Origin: Pseudomonas tremae
GTDB lineage: Bacteria > Pseudomonadota > Gammaproteobacteria > Pseudomonadales > Pseudomonadaceae
DNA: 64,000 nt
Reading direction: 5' to 3'
Assembly (NCBI RefSeq): GCF_001401155.1
Contig: NZ_LJRO01000252.1
Location: forward strand, 1-64,000
Part shown: piece by piece, positions 27,542-36,712 of the stretch
Position numbering within the stretch: position 1 is the stretch's first letter
Layout: the number at the start of each line of letters is the position of its first letter
Program-made: the position numbers and the translations under genes
Notes under the pieces: generated by a model
The model's database searches: none
What the model was told of the DNA's origin: nothing
What the model saw: the letters and a program-made list of their open reading frames with translations, nothing else

Positions 27542-29140
27542 ATGAAAAAAGTTGAACCTTTGCAGGTTGTGGACCTTTTTGCTGGTCCTGGCGGCCTTGG
27601 CGAAGGCTTTTCTTCCTTAAATAATGGAAGAAGCTTTGAGGTATTAGTCTCCGCAGAGATGGATCCGTTCGCAAGAAACACGCTTAGACTGAGGGCTTTT
27701 TACCGCGCTTTGAAAAAACAAAATCCGGATGCTTTAAAAGACTATTATAGATTTTGTGAAACAAACAGCGCTGTCCAACCATGGACGGGAGATAGTTACG
27801 AGCAGTGGAAGTATGCTGACGGCGAAGCGCGTCAAATAAAATTGGGCAGCATTGACGGAAATGCAGAACTTGATGCAATACTCGAGGAAAAGTTAGATAC
27901 TAGCAAGCCATGGGTTTTAATTGGTGGGCCTCCATGCCAAGCTTATTCTCTTGTGGGGCGTGCACGAAATAAAGGAAACTCTGAATATAAAGCTGAGGAC
28001 GATAGTCGCCATTTTTTATATAGAGAATATTTGAGAATAATTCAAAGTAAAAAACCTGCCGTATTTGTGATGGAGAATGTAAAAGGTATTCTCTCGTCAA
28101 AAATAGCAGGAGAACAAATATTTCCTCAGATACTGAAAGATTTGTCAGACCCTGACTCTGCTTTAGGTATTAAAACTGATAGCGGCTCTAAATATAAGAT
28201 TTTTTCATTAGCTTCCGATGATGTATATGAGTCGGGGATGAATACTGATGATATTAATCTAAGCAGTTTTATTGTTCGTTCAGAAAATTATGGAATTCCC
28301 CAGAGCCGACATCGAGTAATATTGGTTGGTGTTTCTGACGACTATGTAAGTGGGCTGGACAACCTTAAGCTATTACCAGCTAAAGGTGCCACTGTAAGTG
28401 AGATGATTGGTACTTTACCACCACTTCGTAGTATCTTATCTAGAGGGAAAGATACTGCCGATGTTTGGTGCGGTGACATTTTAACGCATCTAGATGGCCT
28501 ATATAAAGATTTAACTGCATCGCGAAAGCGTGATCTCTCACTTGAAATAGAGTTGAAAATTGTAAGGGAGGCATTTTCAGGTGGGCGACTTAATAAAGGT
28601 GGTTTACGGGTAAAGAAAGATAAATTTTGGGATGGTAGTATAAAAGATAGTGGTTTAAATGAGTGGTATCTGGATTCTCAGTTGGGAGTTTGGTTAAATC
28701 ATGAAGCCCGTGGGCATATGAGCGCAGATTTAAAGCGTTATGTATATGCCGCAACATATGCTCAGGCGCATAACATATCGCCAAAAGGTCATCATCAATT
28801 CGATTTGCCGGGTTTAGCACCTTTGCACAAAAATTGGGAGACTGGAAAGTTTAGTGACCGCTTTAGGGTTCAGGTGAAAAACCAAACCTCATCCACAATC
28901 ACCAGTCATATTTCCAAAGACGGCCACTATTTTATTCATTATGATCCTAATCAATGCCGGAGCCTGACAGTTAGAGAGGCTGCCCGTCTTCAAACCTTCC
29001 CAGACAATTACTTTTTTCTGGGCAACCGTACTCAGCAGTACCACCAAGTCGGTAACGCCGTACCCCCTCTTCTAGCAAGAAAAATTGCCACCGTAATTGA
29101 GCGCATTATCGCTCAGAAAAGCACTGCCGCGGGTAGATAA
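27542..29140 (+). CDS. DNA (cytosine-5-)-methyltransferase
   Basis: 532 residues. C5-methyltransferase motifs: I (DLFAGPGGLGEGF, residues 11-23), IV with the catalytic Cys132 (GGPPCQAYSLVGRAR), VI with Glu178 (MENVKG), VIII (QSRHRVILVG) and X (YHQVGNAVPPLLA). The large region between motifs VIII and X is the target recognition domain; its sequence target cannot be read from the protein. The enzyme marks self DNA for the downstream cassette. The gene is A+T-rich, with codon use unlike the flanking core genes, which indicates transfer. No good Shine-Dalgarno is visible at the ATG. Confidence 0.93.
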   Translation: MKKVEPLQVVDLFAGPGGLGEGFSSLNNGRSFEVLVSAEMDPFARNTLRLRAFYRALKKQNPDALKDYYRFCETNSAVQPWTGDSYEQWKYADGEARQIKLGSIDGNAELDAILEEKLDTSKPWVLIGGPPCQAYSLVGRARNKGNSEYKAEDDSRHFLYREYLRIIQSKKPAVFVMENVKGILSSKIAGEQIFPQILKDLSDPDSALGIKTDSGSKYKIFSLASDDVYESGMNTDDINLSSFIVRSENYGIPQSRHRVILVGVSDDYVSGLDNLKLLPAKGATVSEMIGTLPPLRSILSRGKDTADVWCGDILTHLDGLYKDLTASRKRDLSLEIELKIVREAFSGGRLNKGGLRVKKDKFWDGSIKDSGLNEWYLDSQLGVWLNHEARGHMSADLKRYVYAATYAQAHNISPKGHHQFDLPGLAPLHKNWETGKFSDRFRVQVKNQTSSTITSHISKDGHYFIHYDPNQCRSLTVREAARLQTFPDNYFFLGNRTQQYHQVGNAVPPLLARKIATVIERIIAQKSTAAGR

Positions 29141-29155
29141 GCTTTAAGGACGAAT

Positions 29156-29287
29156 ATGAGCTTGCGCTCCCTCTTATTTTATGAGATGAATGCTGGCGAA
29201 AGGGTGGCTCTTGACATCAGGTGCAAAACGCCTTTGGTTTGTGGGGCGAGGCACGCGGATAATGTACATGAGGACATGGAATGTTGA
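29156..29287 (+). CDS. Possible 43-residue protein between methylase and GHKL ATPase genes
   Basis: An ATG with AAGGA six bases upstream opens a 43-codon frame (MSLRSLLFYEMNAGERVALD, ending HEDMEC). It begins 15 bases after the methyltransferase stop and ends 46 bases before the GHKL gene. The placing and the ribosome-binding site speak for expression, but the sequence resembles nothing I know, and it could equally be a leader peptide or chance. Confidence 0.3.
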   Translation: MSLRSLLFYEMNAGERVALDIRCKTPLVCGARHADNVHEDMEC

Positions 29288-29333
29288 ATAAAAGCGGTTC
29301 TACTAACAGTGCATTGTATTTGGTGTACGGGTT

Positions 29334-30800
29334 ATGAGAGAGATTGATAACCCGCCTAATGCAGCATCACTTCTCGAATCCATGCGGTCTATTGGCTATA
29401 CATTGGAATCTGCTTTAGCAGATCTGATAGATAACAGTATTTCAGCGCAAGCTAAAACTATAAATATTGAATTTAGGCCATATGACGATCCTTATGTAGC
29501 CCTGATCGACGATGGCATTGGAATGTCTTCCGACGTCCTTCACAATGCCATGAGACATGGAAGCGCGAGCCCTATCTATGAGCGAAAGTCTGATGACATG
29601 GGGCGGTACGGGCTGGGTCTTAAGACTTCATCCCTGTCTCAATGCAGGCGTCTGACTGTAGTTTCAAAGTATGAAGGGTGCGTGAGTGCATTTTGTTGGG
29701 ATCTAGACGTTGTAATCGATAAGGGTACTTGGATAATGCTGGCCCTTGACCCCGCGGATTATGAAGTTCTTCCGCATTACAATGATCTAAGAAAAAAAGA
29801 TTCTGGTACAGTCGTACTTTGGCAAAAGCTAGATAATTTGGTTGTAGGAGAAAAATCTGTTGAGTCTGCCTTAGGCGAAAAAATGCTATATGTGCGAGAC
29901 CATCTCTCTTTGGTGTTTCACAGGTTTATTTCAAGCTATCAAACGAAACAGCGTCTGAGCGTTTTTTTGAATGGCGCGCCCTTACAGGCGATAGATCCTT
30001 TCTGGGCCGATCATAAAGCAACTCAGATATTGGATGAAGATAACTTTACAGTTTCGGGTCAAAGGGTTTCGGTAAAGCCTTATATATTACCGCACGTTAA
30101 TAAAATGTCTTCTTCGGAAGTGCTTCATGCTGGGGGAGCTGAAGGAATAAAAGCGCAGCAGGGCTTTTATATTTACCGTAATAAAAGACTTATTATCTGG
30201 GGTACCTGGTTTCGACTGGCGAAAAAAGATGAGCTGAGTAAGCTGGCTCGGGTCAGAGTCGATATCCCAAATTCATTAGATTATCTGTGGACTCTGGATA
30301 TAAAAAAATCCGCCGCGCATCCTCCTGAAGCGGTAAGGATTAATCTGAAGAGAACAGTAGAAAGAATCAGAGAGGCCAGTGGTAGAACAATTAAATTTAA
30401 GGGCAGGAAGGTTGAAGGCTCAAAGACGTCTCCCGTCTGGCATGAGGTTATTGCTAGAAGAGGAGTGCGTTACGATATAAATCGTGAGTATCCAATGATT
30501 GTTGAATATAGGAAGGGTTTGGAAAAATCTAATGTTCCATTATTTGATTTGTTGTTGAGTGTGATTGAAAATTCGTTTCCAGCGGAAGCTTTGTATTCAC
30601 AAATGGCAGGAGATATTCGCTCTGGATTTAACGATGACGAATCGATGGAGCGATTGAGAGAGCTAGTTGGAAATCTTTTTTCCCAACTTCCTAAAAATCC
30701 GGATGCACGTTTTAGGTTGTTGTCGACGTTGCATTTGCTTGAGCCATTCAGTTTACATCCAGGTTTAACTAAAGATATTATAAAGGAATATGAAATATGA
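29334..30800 (+). CDS. GHKL ATPase of the MutL/MORC-like class
   Basis: 488 residues. The N-terminal half is a Bergerat-fold ATPase: N box ESALADLIDNSISAQA (Asp30, Asn34), G1 box LIDDGIGM (Asp60, Gly61, Gly63) and G2 box GRYGLGLKTSSLSQ (Gly90-Lys97). A transducer-like region follows (YRNKRLIIWGTWFR, then ARVRVDIPNSLDYLWTLDIKK), as in MutL/MORC relatives. Such ATPases work as ATP-gated clamps on DNA. In prokaryotes members of this class sit beside DNA methylases and Z1 proteins in predicted restriction-like systems. The stop overlaps the next start (ATGA), so the two proteins are translationally coupled. Confidence 0.88.
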   Translation: MREIDNPPNAASLLESMRSIGYTLESALADLIDNSISAQAKTINIEFRPYDDPYVALIDDGIGMSSDVLHNAMRHGSASPIYERKSDDMGRYGLGLKTSSLSQCRRLTVVSKYEGCVSAFCWDLDVVIDKGTWIMLALDPADYEVLPHYNDLRKKDSGTVVLWQKLDNLVVGEKSVESALGEKMLYVRDHLSLVFHRFISSYQTKQRLSVFLNGAPLQAIDPFWADHKATQILDEDNFTVSGQRVSVKPYILPHVNKMSSSEVLHAGGAEGIKAQQGFYIYRNKRLIIWGTWFRLAKKDELSKLARVRVDIPNSLDYLWTLDIKKSAAHPPEAVRINLKRTVERIREASGRTIKFKGRKVEGSKTSPVWHEVIARRGVRYDINREYPMIVEYRKGLEKSNVPLFDLLLSVIENSFPAEALYSQMAGDIRSGFNDDESMERLRELVGNLFSQLPKNPDARFRLLSTLHLLEPFSLHPGLTKDIIKEYEI

Positions 30801-33523
30801 GCAGTGATGCCAGATATCAGTTGTCACCTAATGGTCGCAGATTAGAGTTGGGTGTTATTACCGCATTAACAGTTGATGGTATTCCCACTGAGCTTGAGAT
30901 TCTTGAGCTTGCGACCTGCTTGAGAGCGATACCGATATACGCAGTTTCAGATTCCGAATTCGAAAATGTTATAAAAAGATTACATGTTGCTTTGACTCTG
31001 GATATGGGCTTAGGCAGCTATGTGTATGATGAGCATAACCCTTGGCTACGTGCGCGAAAGGCTGACATTGATCCTTTCTATTGGGAGCGTTACCAAACTG
31101 ATCTGCTCAAGCAGGGGTGGGGGCCAAAAGTTGTCAGCTCTTTAGATAAGGTTACTGATGAAATACTGGACTTATTAGGTAATCCCAAAGAATCTGTTGG
31201 TTGGCCTCGTCGGGGTCTTGTAATGGGCGATGTTCAGTCCGGTAAAACTTCAAACTATACTGGACTGATTTGTAAGGCTGCGGATGCCGGGTACAAGCTG
31301 GTTATTTTGCTTACTGGAACTTTGGAAAGTCTAAGGAGACAGACTCAAGAACGGCTTGACTCAGGTTTTGTGGGCTTGGACAGTTCTGGTGTTGTAAATA
31401 ATCGAAAGCGTCATCGTAAAGAAATTGGTGTTGGGCTTATCGATGCTGCTAGGTCCGCAGGCGTTTTTACGTCTACAGTCGGGGATTTCAAGGCCGCTAC
31501 TGTAAATCAATTAGGTTTTAAGCTTAAAGACTATAAAGAGCCTGTTCTTCTTGTGGTTAAAAAAAATAGGAGAATATTGGAAAATCTTGCTGACTGGCTA
31601 GTCACTTTTAATGCTAGTGGATCTGGCAGTATAGATTTGCCACTTTTGCTTATAGATGATGAGGCCGATAACGCATCTATTAATACTAACCCTAAAAAAG
31701 CTACTGCAATTAACTCGGGTATTAGGGGGTTGCTTAAAGTTTTTCCGCGCTCCAGTTACGTAGGCTTTACTGCAACTCCTTTTGCTAATGTCTTCATAAA
31801 TCCAGATACTACAACCGAAATGGAAGGCGATGATCTCTTTCCACGAGACTTCATATATGCATTAGATGCTCCATCCAACTATGTTGGCGCACATCGGATA
31901 TTTGGTGAGGATGCAGATTTGAAGTGTGTTGAGCCTATTTACGATGCGGAAGATTATTTTCCAAAGGGGATGTCTTCTGATAGCATCGTCGATGCAGTCC
32001 CTGACAGTATGCTTGAGGCGGTATCGTGTTTTTTTATAATAAACACGATTATGGACCTTCGTTCTGTAACGTCTAAGCATAGATCAATGTTAGTAAATGT
32101 TAGTTACTTTACATTTGTTCAGAACCAAATTAGAGATATTTTGGATCATGAAGTTAGATTGATGCAGTCTGACATAAGAAACTATGCTTCGCTTTCGACA
32201 ACAGAAGCATTACGAAATAACTCTATTCGAAAGTTATACGCTTGTTACAATAAGTTCTACAGCACTCTAAGTATACCTTGGGCTAAAATTCAAGCCGGAT
32301 TGGCTGCAGCTAATTTGCCTATACAGGTTGTAGCAGTCAATCAGAAAAGTGGTCCTGCAAGCTTGGATTACTCATCTTATAAAGAGGATGGACTAAGGGT
32401 GGTTGCGGTAGGTGGGAATAGTCTTGCTAGGGGGTTGACTCTTGAAGGACTTTGTATCAGTTACTTCTTCCGTGGTACGCAGATGTATGATGCTCTGCTC
32501 CAGATGGGTAGATGGTTCGGGTATAGAACAGGCTACGAAGACCTATTTAAGATATGGATGTCCGATGAAACCTTCGATTTTTACTCTCATATATCTCAAG
32601 CTACTGATGAGCTGAGAGGAGAGGTCAGACGCATGCAGGTTTCTCGACTTAAACCAATAGATTTTGGACTGAAAGTCAGATCCCATCCTGAGTCGCTACT
32701 GATCACTGCAAAAAACAAGATGCGGTACACTGATGAAATCGTACAGACAATATCTATTTCTCAAGAGAGTTTAGAGTCGCCTAGGCTGCTAAAAGACCCT
32801 GCAATTATTATTGGCAATTATAAAGCTGCGCAAAGTTTTGTCCTAGAAGTTATGGGTAGTAATGTACAGGAAGAGAAAAAGTTTCCGATTTGGTACGGGG
32901 TTTCAAAAGCGCTTATAGTTAAATTTTTGAGAGCGTTTGTAAATCATCCTTTAAGCGTAAAATTGCAAACCTCGAGTTTAGCTGATTTTATTGAAAAGTC
33001 TGAAGATGATAAGCTCAAAAAATGGGATGTCGCAATCCCTAGTGGAGAAGCTGATAGTTATAATTTTGTCCCTGGACTCAGTGTAAAGCCAAGGCGGCGC
33101 AATATAACTGAAGATGAATCTATCCGTGCTTTGTTAATTAATGGTAGTAAATTACGAGTCGGTTCTGCTGCTGATGAAAAAATAGGATTAACTTCGTCAG
33201 AGATTAAAAGTGTAGAGGCTTTGTTTCGTTCGGACTCCAAGAATAAATCAAAGACTGTTCCAGGCAGTAAGTATACTGCGGTTCGCCAAAGACCGTTATT
33301 GCTTCTCCATCTTATACAGTCAAAAGACACCGATAATAGCGCCGCATCTTTTACTCCTCAAGGATGCGACGCACTGGTAGCGATCGGTCTCAGTTTCCCC
33401 GAACTAGATATTGCAAGTCATCGAATTGCTTATAGGATCAATCTTATTGAGCTGAGAAATATACTTTCAGGTGATACCTCTAGCATTGAGTCGGATGATG
33501 AGGATGACCAAGACGATGAATAA
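30797..33523 (+). CDS. Z1-domain protein, SF2 helicase-like ATPase
   Basis: 908 residues. Helicase-like motifs: Walker A GDVQSGKTSN (Lys150), Walker B LIDDEAD (287-291), motif III-like GFTATPFANVFINPD (from 323), and motif V/VI region GGNSLARGLTLEG plus LLQMGRWFGYRTGYEDL (Gln569, Arg572, Arg577). This combination is the Z1 domain, found in clusters with cytosine methylases, MutL-like ATPases and AIPR proteins. It is likely the DNA translocase or remodelling motor of the system. The start overlaps the GHKL gene by 4 bases; the end overlaps the following gene by 8 bases. Confidence 0.9.
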   Translation: MSSDARYQLSPNGRRLELGVITALTVDGIPTELEILELATCLRAIPIYAVSDSEFENVIKRLHVALTLDMGLGSYVYDEHNPWLRARKADIDPFYWERYQTDLLKQGWGPKVVSSLDKVTDEILDLLGNPKESVGWPRRGLVMGDVQSGKTSNYTGLICKAADAGYKLVILLTGTLESLRRQTQERLDSGFVGLDSSGVVNNRKRHRKEIGVGLIDAARSAGVFTSTVGDFKAATVNQLGFKLKDYKEPVLLVVKKNRRILENLADWLVTFNASGSGSIDLPLLLIDDEADNASINTNPKKATAINSGIRGLLKVFPRSSYVGFTATPFANVFINPDTTTEMEGDDLFPRDFIYALDAPSNYVGAHRIFGEDADLKCVEPIYDAEDYFPKGMSSDSIVDAVPDSMLEAVSCFFIINTIMDLRSVTSKHRSMLVNVSYFTFVQNQIRDILDHEVRLMQSDIRNYASLSTTEALRNNSIRKLYACYNKFYSTLSIPWAKIQAGLAAANLPIQVVAVNQKSGPASLDYSSYKEDGLRVVAVGGNSLARGLTLEGLCISYFFRGTQMYDALLQMGRWFGYRTGYEDLFKIWMSDETFDFYSHISQATDELRGEVRRMQVSRLKPIDFGLKVRSHPESLLITAKNKMRYTDEIVQTISISQESLESPRLLKDPAIIIGNYKAAQSFVLEVMGSNVQEEKKFPIWYGVSKALIVKFLRAFVNHPLSVKLQTSSLADFIEKSEDDKLKKWDVAIPSGEADSYNFVPGLSVKPRRRNITEDESIRALLINGSKLRVGSAADEKIGLTSSEIKSVEALFRSDSKNKSKTVPGSKYTAVRQRPLLLLHLIQSKDTDNSAASFTPQGCDALVAIGLSFPELDIASHRIAYRINLIELRNILSGDTSSIESDDEDDQDDE

Positions 33524-34463
33524 CTCAGTGTTTATTTGGAGTTCAACTTCGTCGGATTCTTCGGGGGGATTAGGCACCGGCTTCAGTAGAATAGATGCTT
33601 CACACTTACTGAGCTTCTATCTTGGTTTCGACAAGGATGGTAGACACACTCTACTTCTTATCTGCACTAATCGGCCGGATTTTCAGAGCGACTTAAAGCT
33701 GGTGCGAGTAAAGTGTGTGGCACGCGATGACGGTCGCTGGTCCTTGTTGTTGATACTTGAAGAGATTGCTCTACTTGAAATATTTTCTTTGTTATGTAGC
33801 GATTTAATAGAGTCATCACGTGATATTTCGGATGCAGAGGAAGCGTTAGCGTTTGTCTTTCAGAGATTAGCTAGTTGGCGGTTGCTTTTCGAAAGAGGCA
33901 ATTTAGGTCTTTTGTCGGAGTCGGAAGTCAGAGGTTTATGCGGCGAACTATTACATTTATACAATTTAAATGAAAACTATGGCTGTAGTTTGTCTGTATC
34001 GAGTTGGGTTGGGCCTTACTTGGCTGATCAGGACTTTCAGATGGACACTATCGCATGGGAAGTAAAAACTGTGCGGCCAAGTGTTTCTGATATATTGATT
34101 TCGTCGGAGCGACAACTCGACTCATCAGTACGAGAAGTAGTGCTGGTTGTTTATGAAATAGCTAACTGTTCCGCTATCTCTGTGGGTACCTTTACATTGA
34201 ATTCTTTAGTCAAAAAGCTTAGGGCATCAATCAACGCCTCCTATGATTCCAGAGTTGTATTTGATAAAGCACTATTCAGAGCAGGATATATAGAGCGTTC
34301 AGAGTATGATGAAATAAACCTTGTTGTAAGAGGGGTTTCTAGTTATAGCGTAGGTCTAGGATTTCCTTGTATCACTAAGACGATGCTGCCAAATGGCATT
34401 AGTGAAACAAAGTATAAGCTGGATATGTCGCTGTGCGAGACTTTCAAAGTATCTGACGCCTGA
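33516..34463 (+). CDS. PD-(D/E)XK motif protein (DUF4420 type)
   Basis: 315 residues. A likely nuclease core follows the helical segment LSESEVRGLCGELLHLY: Asp173 in LADQDFQMD and then IAWEVKTV with Glu182-Val-Lys184, which together give the D...ExK pattern. Family members occupy this slot next to Z1 and AIPR genes. It is the best candidate for the DNA-cutting subunit. ATG 33516 is chosen because it overlaps the Z1 stop (ATGAATAA) and GAGGAT lies about 11 bases before it; further in-frame GTG/ATG codons upstream would add up to 15 residues. Confidence 0.82.
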   Translation: MNNSVFIWSSTSSDSSGGLGTGFSRIDASHLLSFYLGFDKDGRHTLLLICTNRPDFQSDLKLVRVKCVARDDGRWSLLLILEEIALLEIFSLLCSDLIESSRDISDAEEALAFVFQRLASWRLLFERGNLGLLSESEVRGLCGELLHLYNLNENYGCSLSVSSWVGPYLADQDFQMDTIAWEVKTVRPSVSDILISSERQLDSSVREVVLVVYEIANCSAISVGTFTLNSLVKKLRASINASYDSRVVFDKALFRAGYIERSEYDEINLVVRGVSSYSVGLGFPCITKTMLPNGISETKYKLDMSLCETFKVSDA

Positions 34464-34478
34464 GTTGGAGGGTAGATA

Positions 34479-36566
34479 ATGGAGTTGGAAGGATTTCATC
34501 GAGAGTTTATCGAAACAGTTAGGGCCAGAGCTGAGTCAACGAAAGATTTTATTCGTGCAGTGTTTGTTGAAGAGTGCGGTGATCGCCTTATAGATGCTGA
34601 AGAGTTTTTTTCTTTCGAGAGTTGCCGTTTTGAAGGTGTAGGCGCCAAAAAGAAAAGGCTACGTGTAGATGGCTACTATTACGATGATGCTGATAGTTCT
34701 CTGACGTTAATGGTGGCCGAGTTTTTTAATGATGACGAAATGGGAACGTTCATTGCTCAAGACGTAAAACGTGCTTTTGAGCAACTTCGCTCCTATTTAG
34801 AGGAGGCTCTTAGTGGAACTTTAACTGACGGATCAGTTGATGAGAGTAATCCTGGATACGGTCTGGCTTGTGACTTGATGGATTGGCATTCAAAGATTAC
34901 AAAATATAAATTTTATTTTGTTACTGATAGGGTTTCAAAAAGTAGACAAAAGGATTGGTTTGAAGAGGAAGTTAAAGATGTTCCTGTGGAGCTGCATATC
35001 TGGGACATAGCTCGTTTTCATTCTGCATATGTGTCCGCTACTGGACGCGATGAGCTTTTTGTAGATTTTTGTACCGCCGATAGCCTTGGCCTGCCATTTT
35101 TAGCCGCAGTCCAATCCGGCGACGAGTATGATGCTTATCTGTGTATGATATCTGGAGATTCTTTGGCGGATATCTATGATAAGTACGGAAGTAGATTGTT
35201 GGAAGGTAATGTTCGGACTTTTCTAAGCACCAAAGGTAAAGTGAATTCTGCTATACAAAATACTATACGTCATCGTCCGGAAATGTTTTTTGCTTTCAAT
35301 AATGGAATAGCAGCTACTGCTGAAAACGTCGTAATCCAAGAGACCCCAGCGGGATTGCGTATAACAAATGTTACTAATCTACAGATTGTTAATGGTGGGC
35401 AAACTACCGCTTCGCTAGCCTATGCAAAGCGTGGATCTCCAGGAAAGAAGGATTTTGCTGATCTTTCTCAAGTAATGGTCCAAATGAAGTTGTCAATTCT
35501 CTCTCCCGAGCGGGTTGGTATGCTCACGCCGGAAATCGCTAGATATGCTAACAGTCAGAATAAGGTAAGTGACGCTGACTTTTTTTCAAATCACCCCTAT
35601 CACATTCGACTGGAGGAGTTTTCTCGCCGTATTTTTACTTCCCCTATCGGTGGGGCTCAGCATGGCACGCACTGGTTCTATGAACGTGCACGTGGACAGT
35701 ATGCGAATGAGCAAGCTAAGCTTACGGCTGCCCAAAAAAATCAGTTTCTTATTCAAAATCCCAAATCGCAGTTATTTAATAAAACTGACGTGGCCAAATA
35801 TGAAAATAGTTGGCGAGAAATGCCTCATAAAGTAAGTATGGGAGCTCAAAAGAACTTCATGCTTTTTGCAGATATTATTTCTAAGCTCTGGGCTAATGAT
35901 GGAAAGATCTACAATGAAGATTATTTTCGCTCGCTTGTTGCGCTAGCTATAATTTTTAAAAGGTTAGAAGCACTTGTAAGCCAGCAACCTTGGTATCAAG
36001 GAGGGTACAGAGCTAACATTGTGACCTACACAGTTGCCAAACTACATAATATGATATCCGAACAAGCGTTAGGGAAACAGTTGGATCTTCGTGCTATTTG
36101 GGATCTGCAATGTGTTCCAGATTGGCTTGTCAGTCAGCTCGTAGTAGTTACTAAAGGTGTCTTTGAAGTTTTAACTGATTCTGAACGACCTAAAGATAAC
36201 GTGACTGAGTGGGCTAAAACGCAAGCCTGTTGGGAGCAGGTGAAACTGCTTAATATACCTTTTAAAAACGACTTCTATGAAAGGCTCGTCGATGTGAGCT
36301 CGGTGGTTGATGAAGGTAAGAAGTCCAGAAAAACTCAAAAAGCCGATGATGGAATTGAAATTCAGATTCAGGTCACTAGTGTGCCTGGTGCGGAGTGGAA
36401 TCGCATGCTTAATTGGGGGGGGAAGCATAACCATTTAACGCCTAAACAACACAGTCTTTTAATGATAGCTTCTCAGATACCTAAAAAGTTACCCACTGAG
36501 AAGCAATGTATCGAGATATGGAAAATTCGTGATGCGATGATCAATGAAGGATTTATTGCTATGTGA
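34479..36566 (+). CDS. AIPR-family protein (abortive infection phage resistance type)
   Basis: 695 residues. The AIPR core shows RTFLSTKGKVNSAIQNTI, FFAFNNGIAATAENV (Asn274, Asn275) and VTNLQIVNGGQTTASLAYA (298-316), then IARYANSQNKVSDADFFSN and GTHWFYERARGQY. The N-terminal part has a restriction-endonuclease-like strand pattern (RVDGYYYDDADSSLTLMVAEF), a known trait of many AIPR proteins. Related proteins were first linked to phage abortive infection. GGAGGG lies seven bases before the ATG. It is the last gene of the cassette, followed by a terminator shared with nrdB. Its exact role is unknown: effector or second nuclease. Confidence 0.88.
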   Translation: MELEGFHREFIETVRARAESTKDFIRAVFVEECGDRLIDAEEFFSFESCRFEGVGAKKKRLRVDGYYYDDADSSLTLMVAEFFNDDEMGTFIAQDVKRAFEQLRSYLEEALSGTLTDGSVDESNPGYGLACDLMDWHSKITKYKFYFVTDRVSKSRQKDWFEEEVKDVPVELHIWDIARFHSAYVSATGRDELFVDFCTADSLGLPFLAAVQSGDEYDAYLCMISGDSLADIYDKYGSRLLEGNVRTFLSTKGKVNSAIQNTIRHRPEMFFAFNNGIAATAENVVIQETPAGLRITNVTNLQIVNGGQTTASLAYAKRGSPGKKDFADLSQVMVQMKLSILSPERVGMLTPEIARYANSQNKVSDADFFSNHPYHIRLEEFSRRIFTSPIGGAQHGTHWFYERARGQYANEQAKLTAAQKNQFLIQNPKSQLFNKTDVAKYENSWREMPHKVSMGAQKNFMLFADIISKLWANDGKIYNEDYFRSLVALAIIFKRLEALVSQQPWYQGGYRANIVTYTVAKLHNMISEQALGKQLDLRAIWDLQCVPDWLVSQLVVVTKGVFEVLTDSERPKDNVTEWAKTQACWEQVKLLNIPFKNDFYERLVDVSSVVDEGKKSRKTQKADDGIEIQIQVTSVPGAEWNRMLNWGGKHNHLTPKQHSLLMIASQIPKKLPTEKQCIEIWKIRDAMINEGFIAM

Positions 36567-36662
36567 GTTTTTGTCGCGGTAAAGATTATAAGATGTTTTG
36601 ACCTAAGGCTTTATTTGAGTCCTTTAAGTTCTTGTTATTATTCTGATTTATATAGAAAAAAA

Positions 36663-36690
36663 AGGCCAAGAAACATTCACTTCTTGGCCT
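36663..36690. terminator. Bidirectional rho-independent terminator
   Basis: AGGCCAAGAA (36663-36672) pairs with TTCTTGGCCT (36681-36690) around an 8-base loop, with an A-run before and T's after. It ends the defence cassette on the plus strand and nrdB on the minus strand. Confidence 0.88.
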
Positions 36691-36712
36691 TTCTAATTCA
36701 AATCTTAGCCCA

